A stretch of DNA of 64,000 bases from Amphibalanus amphitrite (lineage: Eukaryota > Arthropoda > Thecostraca > Balanomorpha > Balanidae), in NCBI RefSeq assembly GCF_019059575.1, contig NW_024881693.1, positions 558,001-622,000 on the forward strand. The letters run 5' to 3'. Under the pieces are notes generated by a model. It saw only the letters and a list, made by a program, of their open reading frames with translations. It was not told where the DNA came from and did no database searches. The translations under genes were made by a program, and so were the position numbers. Below are positions 13,686-26,200 of this stretch, piece after piece. How positions within the stretch are numbered: position 1 is the first letter of the stretch; every line of letters starts with the position of its first letter.

Positions 13686-13866
13686 CGGTATTTCGAGCAG
13701 GCTCATGCTGTTCTCGGCACACTCTCGCTGCACGCCGCTCAGTCGCACCGAGTCCCTGAACAGGGCGGCGCGCACCACCACTGGTTGTCGGTTATCCAGC
13801 ACGTTCACAGAGAGGCGGTACGGGTGGCCGGGACGCACCACGCGGCTCGACAGAATCAGGTACCGC
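13686..13866 (-). CDS. Alpha-2-macroglobulin family protein, MG1 domain exon
   Basis: One base completes the codon from the previous exon, then 60 codons follow. The acceptor is TGTCCCCTCAG and the donor is CCG|GTGAGT. The peptide starts RYLILSSRVVRPGHPYRLSV and continues with VNVLDNRQPVVVRAALF. This is the typical first macroglobulin (MG1) domain of the thioester-protein family, where a Y-hydrophobic-P-x-x-hydrophobic-RPG strand opens the mature protein and is followed by a V-N-V-L-x-x-x-x-PV-x-V-R-A segment. Members of this family are secreted or GPI-linked proteins used in opsonisation, protease trapping or septate-junction assembly. Which of these roles applies cannot be decided from the N-terminus. 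Confidence 0.88.
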
Positions 13867-14459
13867 CTGAGGGGACAGAAGACAGGGGTGGTGGTTAGCA
13901 ACTGTATCTGGAGCGACAGGGGCTGGGTGTGACATGACGCAAAGGAGCATACTGGAGATCAACATCAGGACACGACAATGAAGAGGGAGCAATTGCCCTA
14001 AAAACATTGGATGAGACCAAATATTAGTTCTGTATGTGGGCCTGAAACAATTCAAAAAGCTCCCGCAAGAAAGCAAGCCAATTACATGCCGCAGTAAGCA
14101 GCTTCAGAGCGAAGCAAAAACCTCGATACAATACGCTCCGGCAGTTTGCAGTAAGCCCGTAAGATATTGTCTATTAAAATTGCAAATAAAAGTTCACAAT
14201 GCACCTGTCAGGAGCAATAGCTACAGCTGTCACCTCGTGGGGTTTCTAATCTGACACTGAACATTGGACTGGCAGACAGCTGACCGAATCGTTCAGCGTC
14301 TTTGGAACAGTCGAGGCTTCGACACCGAAAACGAAGCCCCTGATAACTCTTTGAGGCGCCAGTAAGACTGCGTTTTAATAGCACGGCTTTCAAAACCACG
14401 AAAGGCTAAATATCGAGTTATCTAGCCCGTAAGTGGTTCAAAGTTGGCCACTCTACTAA

Positions 14460-15638
14460 CCCGCGCCCAGATGGGGTCTGCCGAGCAACGCGGTCTGATG
14501 GGGGGGGCCATTTTGGCCCCCCCCTCAGATCTCGAGAACCACGCAACATAGCGACAAGCGGTAAACGGTGTTGGATAGCCCCAACGAGGAACTACCTTGT
14601 GACCCAATTTCATGGACCTCGGTCAAACCGATGACGTCACAGGTCAGGTCAAAGGTCGAATTTTCACCGTTTACAGGCATTTCAAGAAATGCGTTGTAAA
14701 ATCGTGTAAAATGCATTTCATTGAAAATCATCGATGGGGAAATGTTCTTCAAACACATATTTTGCTATTTGAGGTCACTGATACCAGGTCAGGTCACAGA
14801 GGTCAGGTCACTGGGGGGTCACAATATGAAAGTGTCGTGTGATACATGTTTTATGGTCCATTTTACATGACAAATGCGATTATGTGGGTCAGACAGACTT
14901 TAGGGCTAGCTTAGGTCACGTTTTGGTCAAGGTCAGGTCAAGGTCAGGTCAAGGTCAGGTCAAATTAGGTCAAATTTCAAAGTTGATATTTTTGCATAAA
15001 ATGGGTATTGATTCGATGCAGCTCGTCACGGGGAGTTCAATGGTGGTCTCTGTTTTGCGCTACGAGGTCTAGAATTGCTAAAAATTGAGTTCAAAAATTT
15101 GACGTCATCAATTTTTAACAGTTTTTTCGCTATAACTTGGCCAAAAAAAGAGGTATCGATCTAAAATTTTGTATGTATATCGAAGAGCGCAGGGACTATC
15201 ACATATATTCCGGTTTTTTTCGAAATTCGAAAAAAAAATTTTGGAAATTTTTTGAGTTTTTCTAAAAAAATCATTTTTTTATTTTTTGGGGGTCAAAATC
15301 CAAAAATTTCGAAAATCCGAGATATCAGTTTTGTAGCGCCGTCTTTTCTCTACACAACCACATAAAGAACTTTAAAATTGCTTGTTAACTGTAGAATTGG
15401 TGAGCGTTTCAAGATGTCATGTTTTTTGCTCATTTTTACTCGAACATGACCTCAGTTTGACCTCAATAACTCCTGACCTGAGGTGACCTGTGACTTGAAA
15501 TTTTGTGTGAAGGTGTCAAATTGATGTCCGGTAAGGTACCCAAAATTTGGCGGCGCTGCGCGCCGCCGTTTTCTCGCTATTTAAGAAAAACCACAGGGGG
15601 GGGGGGGCCAAAATGGCCCCCCCCCATCAGGGCGCGGG
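14460..15638. mobile_element. TTAA-type (piggyBac-like ends) non-autonomous transposon, copy A
   Basis: The element begins CCCGCGCCC and ends GGGCGCGGG and is flanked by the direct repeat CTAA (14456-14459 and 15639-15642), a variant of the TTAA target used by piggyBac and Kolobok elements. The CCC...GGG ends fit piggyBac better. Just inside each end sits a hairpin of a G run, the centre GGCCATTTTGGCC or its reverse complement, and a C run. The interior carries arrays of GGTCA units at about 14635-14655, 14770-14815 and 14915-14980, a TATATTCCGGTTTTTT motif near 15205, and GTGTCAAATTGATG at 15513-15526, all shared with the copy at 57.4 kb. No transposase is encoded. Confidence 0.78.
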
Positions 15639-18600
15639 CTAAATTAGTCTGGCATAACTTCCTGAGCTGAACCTCAAACAACTCAGAATATCAGTCATCC
15701 CACACAGGACTAAAAGTTACGCACAATTCGTTCGCGGAAAAGTGAGGTTAAAACCCATATCAGAACTTGATGACGACGAAACTTTCACAATTTAAATCTA
15801 CTCTGTAGGCTAGCTCGTAGCACCATTTGTCAAAACCTGCAGAAACATGTCACACAGTGTGATGTTAACGTGACTACGCGGATCACCCATCATTCTTTTC
15901 CCTTGTCACTCACATCCCACACGCACACGCAGCCCCGCGCCCCGAGTGAGCCGACTCCGGGCCGCCAGATTGGGCCAACTGGTCGCTTCCTCTCCGGTCG
16001 ACTGGCCCGCCCGGCAATGAAACTATTGTGCCGCTGATGCAGTCGGCTCATCCGGTCACCGACTCAGGCCACCATCAGGCCACAGTGTACGAACTTACAA
16101 ACCGGCAAACACTCGACTCTGTCCTGCGAGATTCGGGGGTGTATGTGGTTTGTAGTGCCGTCGATAGATGTCGTACTCGTAATGTTGCTTAAGTGCGCCT
16201 TATTCTGATTCTAATACGAAAGAAGAGATGAAGAAGAGATGATGAATACGAAGACAAGATACGGGTTGCAGTTTCTTTTTTGAATCGCAGCATACCACGT
16301 CAGAGCCCTTCCCACCTATACACTATACACATTAAATCCGGTCCACATGAGACCTGCAGTAACGGATGTCACACCCCTGGTTCCGGTCCCTCGGGCCAGG
16401 TGAGGATAAAAGAACTACCCCGGACTCCCCTGTGATCCTGAAGGGCGGATTGGAGCAGGAACCCGGGTTATTTATTGGCAGAGACCGCCGCCACAGCCGG
16501 CTTAGATATGTTGAGGACACCCATGGGACGCGAGAAAGGGCTGAAAAGAGGTGTAAAAACGGCAGGTGTGGGTTCCGTGTGATAATGCGGATGCCAAACG
16601 AAGGATTGAATGTGTCCTGAGGCACATTATGAACACATGGACGGGTAAAAGGGTATGGTGAGCACCACATCACAGACGAACCATGAATAATAAATATTCA
16701 ATTACTTCATTCTTCGTGTAAGCATCAATCGATTTACACGTCATTTCATAGCCTTCAACGGATCAAGATTATTGCATCGACTCTCCCCCTATCCAAGAAC
16801 CTTCCATCAAATATCGCATCATATCAAAACATTCCTGAGCAAATCATAGCTCCCCATTCCTCGCCAATGAAATTCTCCCCTTTCCTTTCGCTTGTAAATT
16901 GACATCACAAAGCGCACTTTCGCTCCCTTTCTTCCCTGCACTTTGAGCCAAACTAACCGAAAAGCGCCATTTTTCAGGAGACGCGGCGCCCATTCGAAGA
17001 GCTCCAATACGCATCTGGGGGTGACTGCCAGCCCTCTGCCCCGTTCCGGGCTGATCTAATCAGTTTGTGAACGTTCTGGGGCCTGTCGGCTACTCGCTCT
17101 GATTCCAAACAAGGCCTGAGGCCACCGCCCGAGGACGAGCCCGTTGGAACGTCGATAGTCAATCAATGGGTCGCGTGAGAACAGACCACGGGGTGTATTG
17201 ATGTTTGGTAAACGAGCGGCGGACTTTAATCTTAGCGTTGGGCGCCTGATCTTAAAAGCCACGGGACTTTGGTACAGATCAGAGTGTGCTAAAATATAGC
17301 TTAATATGCAAGCACGAAATAGCGATGTGTTAGCAAGCACAGCTGGAATGCTGCCACAAAACAGCACTGATCAATACTCTGATTAATGACTAGAGACAGC
17401 TACGGCATATCCAGGAAAGATCTGTGATATCCCGTTGATCATTTAATCCGGCACCCCATCCCGAATAACAAAAAACACTCGCAGCTCTTCCCAGCACAGT
17501 GCGCCGCGAACCATTAGCGGTTCACATTACCGGTAATGACTCGGAGGTCTCCCTGCCGCAATGGCGTCCATAAAAAACTCCGCCGCCACAGGCCCGTCAC
17601 TGCCACACATGTCCCCGCTCCCCTCTCTCATCCCCCTCCCTTTGAGAGCGCCGGCCGGCCCTGACCTATCTCTCAGTCATCAGAGTTGTGCTCACACCGA
17701 GACAAGAGCGCCGTGCCGCCAACAGCAGTGCTGCCTCGTCTGGACCGCAGCCAAACAGGAGCATGTCTGAAGGGTAAATGGAATGGAGTTCGATCGACAT
17801 CCGAAGGGATAAAGTATCAACTACATGTTTCGGGAACAATTGGGTACAAATTTGTGCTACAACAAAGCATTGGCATTTGTTTTGCCATAAAGAAATTAAG
17901 TGAAAATGTTTAATGTTGCCTAATGGAAATTCGGACGGCTCGGGCAAACAACTTAGGAACATAAAATCGAAAAACAATTCACCGGCTAGAAATAAAAACA
18001 CACTTATCCAAATGTGAGTGGAAGCAAGCGTCCAGGCGCAGGTAGCTGTAGGTTGATAATGAACTGAGACCACCTGCATTTCTGACCTACCGGATCAATT
18101 GATCTTGTTTGTGCGATCGCTGAGGTCAACAAATCACGACGTTGCTTTGTTTTGACGAGTCCGTTTGAAACAACATTTCAGTGGCATTGCAAAAACAAAC
18201 AGCTCGTCAAAAGCTCGTTCTGGCCATCGTTAAAGCGGTATTCCGGTGTACCGTTTACAGAACATAGCAAGCAGTCAACTGCATGACACGTATAAGTTCC
18301 GATTCATTTGACGATACCCTCTGACCATTTTAAGAACTGTGTGAAACCTACCTAAAAAACCACAGTCAACCAGAAACAAAGGCAAAAAAAAAACATCAAT
18401 CCTAACGACAAAATAGCAGCATCAGCGGCAGCCACTCCGTCCCCGCTCACCACGCCCAATAAATCTCCCATCCCGACCTGACCACTGTCCCGCCCACGCG
18501 GTGCCCACCACCCTCCCCACCCCTTGGGCACCCACCCACCCCGGCACCCCGTCTCAGCCCTGCGGGGGGCCCGGCTGGGCAGCGATGGAACCAGCAGCGT

Positions 18601-20147
18601 ACGCTACGGGACACCGTATTGATCGGCGTGGAAGAACCGAGCAGCCGCTGCCACTGCCGGCGGCCAATGCCGCCACAGCGCCGGCTGAAGCCAGAGTTAG
18701 CAGAGCCATTCGCGTTATTGTTAGAAAATGGTTACCGAGTTCCATTAGAGAAGCAGGGATGATACGACGGAAATAGTGGTTTGATGGGATAAGGGTGAGG
18801 GTCACAGGGAGCAGAACATCATCTGTCTTCAGGTGAAGACAGATGAGCACGGAAGAGAAGTTTTCTTATTAGACTTCCCTGGGCTGGAGAGGACCTAAAG
18901 GTCAAGTGCAAGTTTTCAAGTGATTGGCCAATGGCCATGGGTATGAATACGAAAGTTAAAGCCAACTTAGCACCTCCGAATAAAACATCTCATAGATATT
19001 GCCTCGAAATACGCAGACGATAACCGTTGATCACTCCCCACAAATCGGAGAGCAAATGCCTGATCTCTGACCAACAATCATCAGCGCCCCTCTACGTCTA
19101 AACGAACCCCTCCTCCCTCCGATCCTCTCAGTCCACACCACATCCCCGGACCCCACAGGGACTCCACAAAGGACTCCGCCAATCCGCAGCACCCCGCTGG
19201 GTCCCCTCCTGGGCCCTGTTCTGCCGGCAGGCCGCGACAGACGGAGACGCAGCGGGTGACGCTGCCGTAAGTGCCGAGGAGATGGATGGCATCCGCGAGC
19301 TCGCAGGACCCACCGCGGCGGGACACGCGCGGTGTCGCGAGCGGAGTGTCACAGTGGAGACGCATTGCGTGTGTGGAGTGAGTGAACAACAATGTTCGGC
19401 GAAGGCTTATTTACATATGCACAGATGTGACACCTTAATTGGGACGTTTTTTTTTCAATCATTTAACTGATAAGGAAAAGGCGCTACATCATGCGCTGAG
19501 GGAGAGTTGATGCAAGCTAAGGCGGTGACCTCGATCAGCGAAAGAAATGGTAGCGACATCCCCAAAGGCACTCCACGAACCCATAAGCACTTTTCGGCTC
19601 AGTCACGACCAACTCACCGATTTGGGGATCCTGGCCATTAGTGTGAGATTGGCAAACCTCAATGGATGGCCCGACAGCACGCAACAGTGACAAAACGGTG
19701 GGGCTGCGTGACAGGAACCGGATTTCTCGGCAGATATTACCGGCTAATCAGCGCGCCAGTCCCCATAGTTCGACCAACTCCTGCCTCAGACAGATTGAGA
19801 CGAAACGATTTGTGCTGAGCTTTGTCAAAACGTTTGCTAATGGGTGGCCGTTAGACGTTCATGGGCAATGGTCAAGTTCCAAGTAATCGGTCAAACTCTG
19901 TAAAGGGCATGATTTCTAAAAATCACCCAGAATCAGGCTATTGGTCACCGGCGTGATGCACACAATTACTCTGAAGAACGCGCTATAGCCACAGTCAAAA
20001 GATCATCAATAAACAATACGCATTTGTTTATATGTAAAGGACTTGGAGCTGCTTTATCCCCAATTTCCGTTTTCATGTCAAACTCAAACTCTCACTCACA
20101 GAGTCTCCAGACTGTCTCCCGGGTCGCGGTACTCAGCCAGCGCTGGA

Positions 20148-20212
20148 GACAGATCGCCGATCCACGCGACCCATGTGCTAGACAGATCGCCGATCCACGC
20201 GACCCACGTGTC
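20148..20212. repeat. 33-bp tandem duplication
   Basis: Two adjacent units begin GACAGATCGCCGATCCACGC (20148-20180 and 20181-20212) and differ at only a few bases near their ends. This is a local tandem duplication in intron 2 with no coding role seen. Confidence 0.85.
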
Positions 20213-23200
20213 CTCTATCGCCATCGCCCATAAAATCTGGCCTGTATTGCCAATTGGCCCGGACGTTATCCCCATTGGCCTGAGGTAATGACATTGGCCG
20301 GGCGATGGAGCGAGAGTACGGGACGATTTTCCGTGGTACGGAAGGGAGGTGGACGAAAGAGCCTCCGGTGGTCTAAGAGCATTTTTTAAAATAAATACAC
20401 TTATGCAAACATGTTTTGAATTCATCGTACTTATTTCCGGGGCAAAAAAAAAACGCTTATAAAATGCAATGCTTCGGGTTCATCTATAAGGAACGAGACA
20501 TCCCCGGGTCTTCCGAGCTGTGTTTACGAGCCTGCAGTATTGGAGTGAATTTACAGGACTACATCCGTGGCTGATATTTCCCCAACATGAAATTGAAGTA
20601 CAGCAACAGATTGGTTTTGAAGTTTTGCACCGACACTGGAGACCTTGCGGCAGAAACGAAATGAGCCGGACTTATTGGATATTGGATTATTGGAAAATAA
20701 TCGGAGGATTTATGAGAAGATCAAAAGTTTCATTACCGTGAGATATTGCAACAATTCGTGCTCTCCCGGACGGCCAGCGTAGGATATTTCCGCAGATATA
20801 GAGGATATAATCATTGTTCTCGAGATGATGGCCTCCTCTTGAATAAGGTCAAGGGTGTGCTGTCAAGGTCTGGTCAAGGGCTTTGGCACCGCTCTTATGA
20901 CAATGCCCATAAGATTGGACTGTATAAGTCTGCCGAAACCGCAAATATTATTGTTTACACCTTTCCTTGCTCATTTGCTTGTTTGGCAAAGCTTTGAACT
21001 TCTGCAGTTATGCCAAAAAGTAGTAAAAACTTAACGTTCGCACATGCTTATCATTTCCAGTCACGCCAACCCGTGATGAGAGATGCAAACAACAGCCATT
21101 GGTGGCCACCCGGTCGACGGAATAGCCCCGGCTTCTTGGACGCCCAGAATTCCTGCCGAATGTCCCCTTCCCGGAACCCCCCGGCGGCCTCTGTCAGATA
21201 TGCATCTGCCGTCATCCCACACCACCCAGCATCCAATAAAGCGGCCGACGGTGACAGACGACGCTAATCAGGAGCAAAAGAGCGCGCGCTCCTTGTCCCC
21301 ACTTATATCTCATCTAAACAAAGGGACCGCCCCGCCGCGAATAAAAACGAGCCTCTCGGAGCACGAGCAGTATCGATGGAGCATCCCCGCACGGGGTCTT
21401 CAGGCAAGAAGCTGCCCCCAGGCGAGCGCGGTAAACGAACCGGAAAACGAACACAGGCCAGCTGGGGACGCGAGATCAGCTTGGCACCGCTCACTATGCT
21501 CATTCGCGCGCGACACAAGCTCGATCGGAAACGCAATCATCGAGAACTTGCGTCTACGCGCAGGCGTTAATTGCGTCAACAATTATCGACCCCTTCGTGG
21601 GGTCCCGCGAGGGCCGACCGGCCTAAGAGGGGATCGTGCGGGAATTCAGACGCGGCTTTCGACGAGGGAGACGAAACCATTCAGGAAAAGTACGCTGTGT
21701 GAGTAAGCTTTCGCGGGGTGAAGCAAACACAGCTACCACAGGATACCGAATGCGGTCCACTGGAACCCCGTTTTCTACCCTCCCGTCGGTTCGGCACGCG
21801 TCTTCTGACGGATCCCCGGCTGTGTTCACGTTTAGCCTCGGGCCTCATCGATCACGACCGGACGTCGACGGAACAGCGGCGGCGGCACGACGGGAGGTGC
21901 GCTGGAGCTGAGGTGGGACGGCGGTGGAGAGGCGATGGGACGGCAGAGAAGCGTCGATGGGACGGGTAAAAACACTCTGAAGCTGTTTGGATAGACGGGG
22001 ATGTTTAAAAAGATGAGCTTGGTCGATCGGTCTATGCCGGGTGGATATGGTGATATTGGATTGGCAGGACAACATGGTAGAACTTCACAACATATCGATT
22101 TTATCTATAAAGTGGGGAACTTTACGACAGATTAACACCACCCCATTCCAAATGACACCGCCGTAAAGAAGCCACCCACCGACATTTCGACTTCCTCCCA
22201 GGGTGACCAAAGCTGCCAACTTCACTCAAAGTTCCCCAGCAGCTCACCCGTTGAGAAGTCACCGCGTCGCATGTCAGCTATCTCGGTATTTGAGGAGCAC
22301 TTCCTCGATAAACGCAGGGGAGCGCAACTGATGGGCCTGGCCATGACGATCGCGTGAGGGCGCCGTCGTCGGACGGGACGTTACCGACTATTCCAAATGC
22401 ATCCGGAGCCGTTCAGAGGCATTCCGGAGCCATTCACAGCCCGTTCCGGAGGCGTTACGGGCTCGTTCCTCCTGGTCGGTTTGAGAGCAGTGAGGATCTA
22501 CGGCCGATCTACCCACTGACATTGGCGGAAGCTCTTGAACTAGCTTGGCTACGCATGCGCGAGAAACGAAATATGGACGCCGAGGTCTGTGCGTGTGAGA
22601 CTGCGGCTCCGAATTTTGAAAGCCCATAAACTTTCATCTCTACTAAATTCCTAGAAACTTGAAAAGGCCACAACACGATGCAGCTATAAACTACGCTTTG
22701 GAACTTGTAGAGCGACGCTTTCCAGAAGGCAGAGGCGCAGCGCATCATCAAGGAAGCAATTAAATCAACTGCACGTCCCCGGCCGCCTCCCAGCCTCAAT
22801 AACGAACGGCTCCGGGGTTTTCATTACGGCAGTCAGTCCACACACCGGAGATGAAACCCGATCCGGGGATGTGGTCTCATCAAGGCGCAGTAGACATCGA
22901 CACACGCCAGTCTGGAAAAGCTTCAGAAGACAGTCGAGGAAGAGAAGGAAAAATAAGAGCGAAGCAGAGCGATGGCGACGGCGACCCCGGCGGCGGCGGT
23001 GACAACTGACAGCAGTGGTGGCGGAGGCGGTGGCGACTATCCCAAGCGATTAGTATCGCGTTCAACCCCTCGCCCCCCCCCCCCCCCCGTGAGGCCGTCA
23101 GCTGTCGCGAATGGCGCGTGCGCGCGGCGCCGGCGCGCCGAGACCAAAGCGGCGCGACGGTGACAATGGCGCGACGCTCGGCGGCCGCGGCTGTGGCGGA

Positions 23201-26200
23201 CAGGGGCGGCGGCGGTGTGTCCCCTCCCCTCTCGGCAGACTCGCTTTGTAAGTACGAGCGTATGGCTGCAGTCCGGCCGTAGCTGCCATTCGTAGCATGG
23301 GAACAGCTACAGGGCCGTGTTACGGAGAAGGGAGGTTATCACAGGGGCAGCGCCAGGAGTTCATTGTGAAGTAAGAGGTGGACCAAGTACCTATTTAACG
23401 ATCAGTCAGAATTTAGTCGATCGACGATCAGTGCCGATGCTGGATGATTCAACAAACGCTGCATTTCGATTTCATTGAACAAAATGTATTCTATTGACCA
23501 GTCGCTCATCGCTAGGATGAAAAGACTAAAGGTCCCTCTCGCATTCTCCTTCACTCCGAACCGAAACCGCCTGGCGGAGTGCCGTGAACGCAGGGGTCCG
23601 TCCGGCGACAGGGGACAGGAGACAGGGTCACGCCAATCTGTCCCCCTCCTGACAGCGTTTAAATAATTCCGGAAGTGGCGTCCACGGCAGCGGGGGAGCG
23701 CCCTGGTCAGTCGGCACGTGCCGACGAGCGGCCATCATCATTACTCCCTGCCATCTATCACGGCATCAGGCGTCACCCTCGGGCGTCGAGCAGGTACTAA
23801 CAGGTCACGTGATAGGTAGCCCGGGGGCAGTTTACGGAGGGAAACACGGCAGTAACTGGCCACGGTGCTGTGGTCAGCGAATACAAACCAAAGCGCAGGT
23901 CGACCAGCTCTATCGAACAGATACGTGGCCACTGGCCATAGCCGATTCAGCAGAGCCAAGGATTTCGGCATCGTTTTATGGGTAGAAATGGGTAAAAAGA
24001 CGCTTACCCGGTAAGCAATATAGAAAGTGATCATCATGGGAGGCATATGGGAACCGCTTCGAACAAAATCATGGCGACGAAAGGATATGCGCGAACATAA
24101 AGGTATCTACGGATGCAAAAAAAAAATGTCGAACACGGTACCAGGTTTTCAAACACACGACCTGCATTGCTTACACATAACCTCCAACAACCCTTACGCC
24201 AACAATCAACATCGCGTTGCCAGGAATTCCCATGGCGTCCAATCACCTGCACGGCAGTGGAATGTAGCTCGGTTGGCGCGCGGTTGCTGCTGAGGTCGAT
24301 ACGGGTCGCCCAGGGTTCGGTGCTTGTCCCACCCCGACAGCGTCACCTCACGAAACAGGTCGGCGGTCGGTGACGGCGCAGTTTAAATCGATGTTCCCGT
24401 GGGGGAGCGTGAAAACGGTGCGTCGTGCTTTGAGGGACAATGGAAGGCATGAAGTGGTGGCGACTCGATGTCAAGTCGGCCAATTACCGCTAGTACTTTG
24501 TAGTGAGGAAGGGTGCCAGCGTGGTGTAGCTAGAACTGTGAGCCATTTACAGTTGATTTTATTGTAGGACAAACTCCCGACTCGCTGCTTATAAATCTCT
24601 TGCACGCCCAGAGAAAAAAAGATTTTAAATCAACAATCGAAAATAATATGACAATCAAAGTTGAGGTACATATAGCTTTTCAGGAAACATCCATAAATTA
24701 TTGATTAATTGGGATATTAGACGGTTGAGACAAAACCAACGCATCTGCGAGCTCCTCCCCTTCACCGAAAGTTATTGGAGCTCACAAAACAAGGGAATCT
24801 TTGACGTTTAATCATAACTTTCATTCCAGTAAATCCTCGCTAGTCCGAAAATCCGACTGTTATCGAAAGTCACTGTCAGACAGAAATTCCCGACTAGCGT
24901 CGCTTTTCGACAACACCCTCAAATGGTACGATCAAAAACAAATTGGAAAGCGGCGAAGCCCACCACACCGATCAGAGAATCCACCGCGATCCAACACCTC
25001 TCCTCCGACCCCTCCCCACTCAGCACGCACGCGACGCACACCTGCCTCTGAAGACCCCCAGGGGGAGGGGCGGGGAAGCCCCATCAACGCACGCAGTCCG
25101 CTAGGAGCCCGGCAGCCACAACTACCGCCGACTGGCCACACGCACACGCACAATTAGCAACGCGATATCCCGCACCAGGGGGACATAAACCCGACATAAG
25201 TCCCGACACATGGCAGAAGGGGCATTAGGGGACGGCTGGCGTGCCGTCGGGCATCTCTTGGGCGTTGACTACCGGTATGTGAGTACCGGTGTACACCGAC
25301 GTATGACTGAGCTTTGATAATAAGGACAAGCAACTTAGGCGTCTGACCTGTACTAGAACCTGAGGGCACACCCCGTTGTTTTATACAGCGTCACAGATCA
25401 GCGAAAGTGATGTGGGTTACTGCAAATTAATGCCGCATTGGTTTTCAAAATGTATGTGTTATTACGCACAATGCGTAATACGACTGTCTACAATATTTCT
25501 TACGTGTACATTGGTCAGAAACTGAAACAAAAACAATGCTTATGCTTATTGGTTCATGAATCATGATACAATTAAGGTTTGAATCCATTGTTCAACAGGC
25601 ATGTACTGAACAACATCATTTTAATTGAAATGGCTCCATCAGCCTCAACCGATGTAATTATTTTCAGTGAGATTAATGCCCTATCCTCACCTCCCCAAGA
25701 GCAATTTTAACGAGCGCGGGATGATAAATGGCTTCAAGGGGATCGATAACAACCGAGGAACACCATTAATTAAAGGGTGCGCCTTCCTTCTCCCACGCCA
25801 TAATGAACTAATATTCCGGGTAGGCCTCCTGTCAGTCATCGCGAAAATAAATGACAGCACAAACAGAAACATCTTGCAATTATAAAACAACAGGAACAGG
25901 GGACTGTCGGTGAAGGGTTCCAATTAAAATGATCGTGACGGTTGTCGGTTCGCCTGAGAATAGTGATGGCGAGCGAGAAACAACCAAGTCAGTTGTGGAT
26001 AAGAAAACAGAATCGAGCGTTGCAAACTACTGATCGTGTCAAAAATGATAATTACATATGTAATAAGAATCTATGTTTTTCATCTAAAACGAGAAACGAC
26101 AACAAAAGACGACAACAAAAGATCTCTTAACTTCAGCAACAAGCCAGGCAATCGACAACCATCGCATCCATAGCTAAAATTTCGACGCGCACCTACACAG

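Noticed and set aside
21083-21706. 207-codon frame on the plus strand
   Set aside because: Three or more frames are open over the same GC-rich stretch, and the peptide has no family feature or clear splice context.
22972-23163. Short frame starting MATATPAAAV in a CpG-rich patch
   Set aside because: The codons follow GCG/GGC triplet repeats and a C run; there is no donor of good quality and no family similarity.
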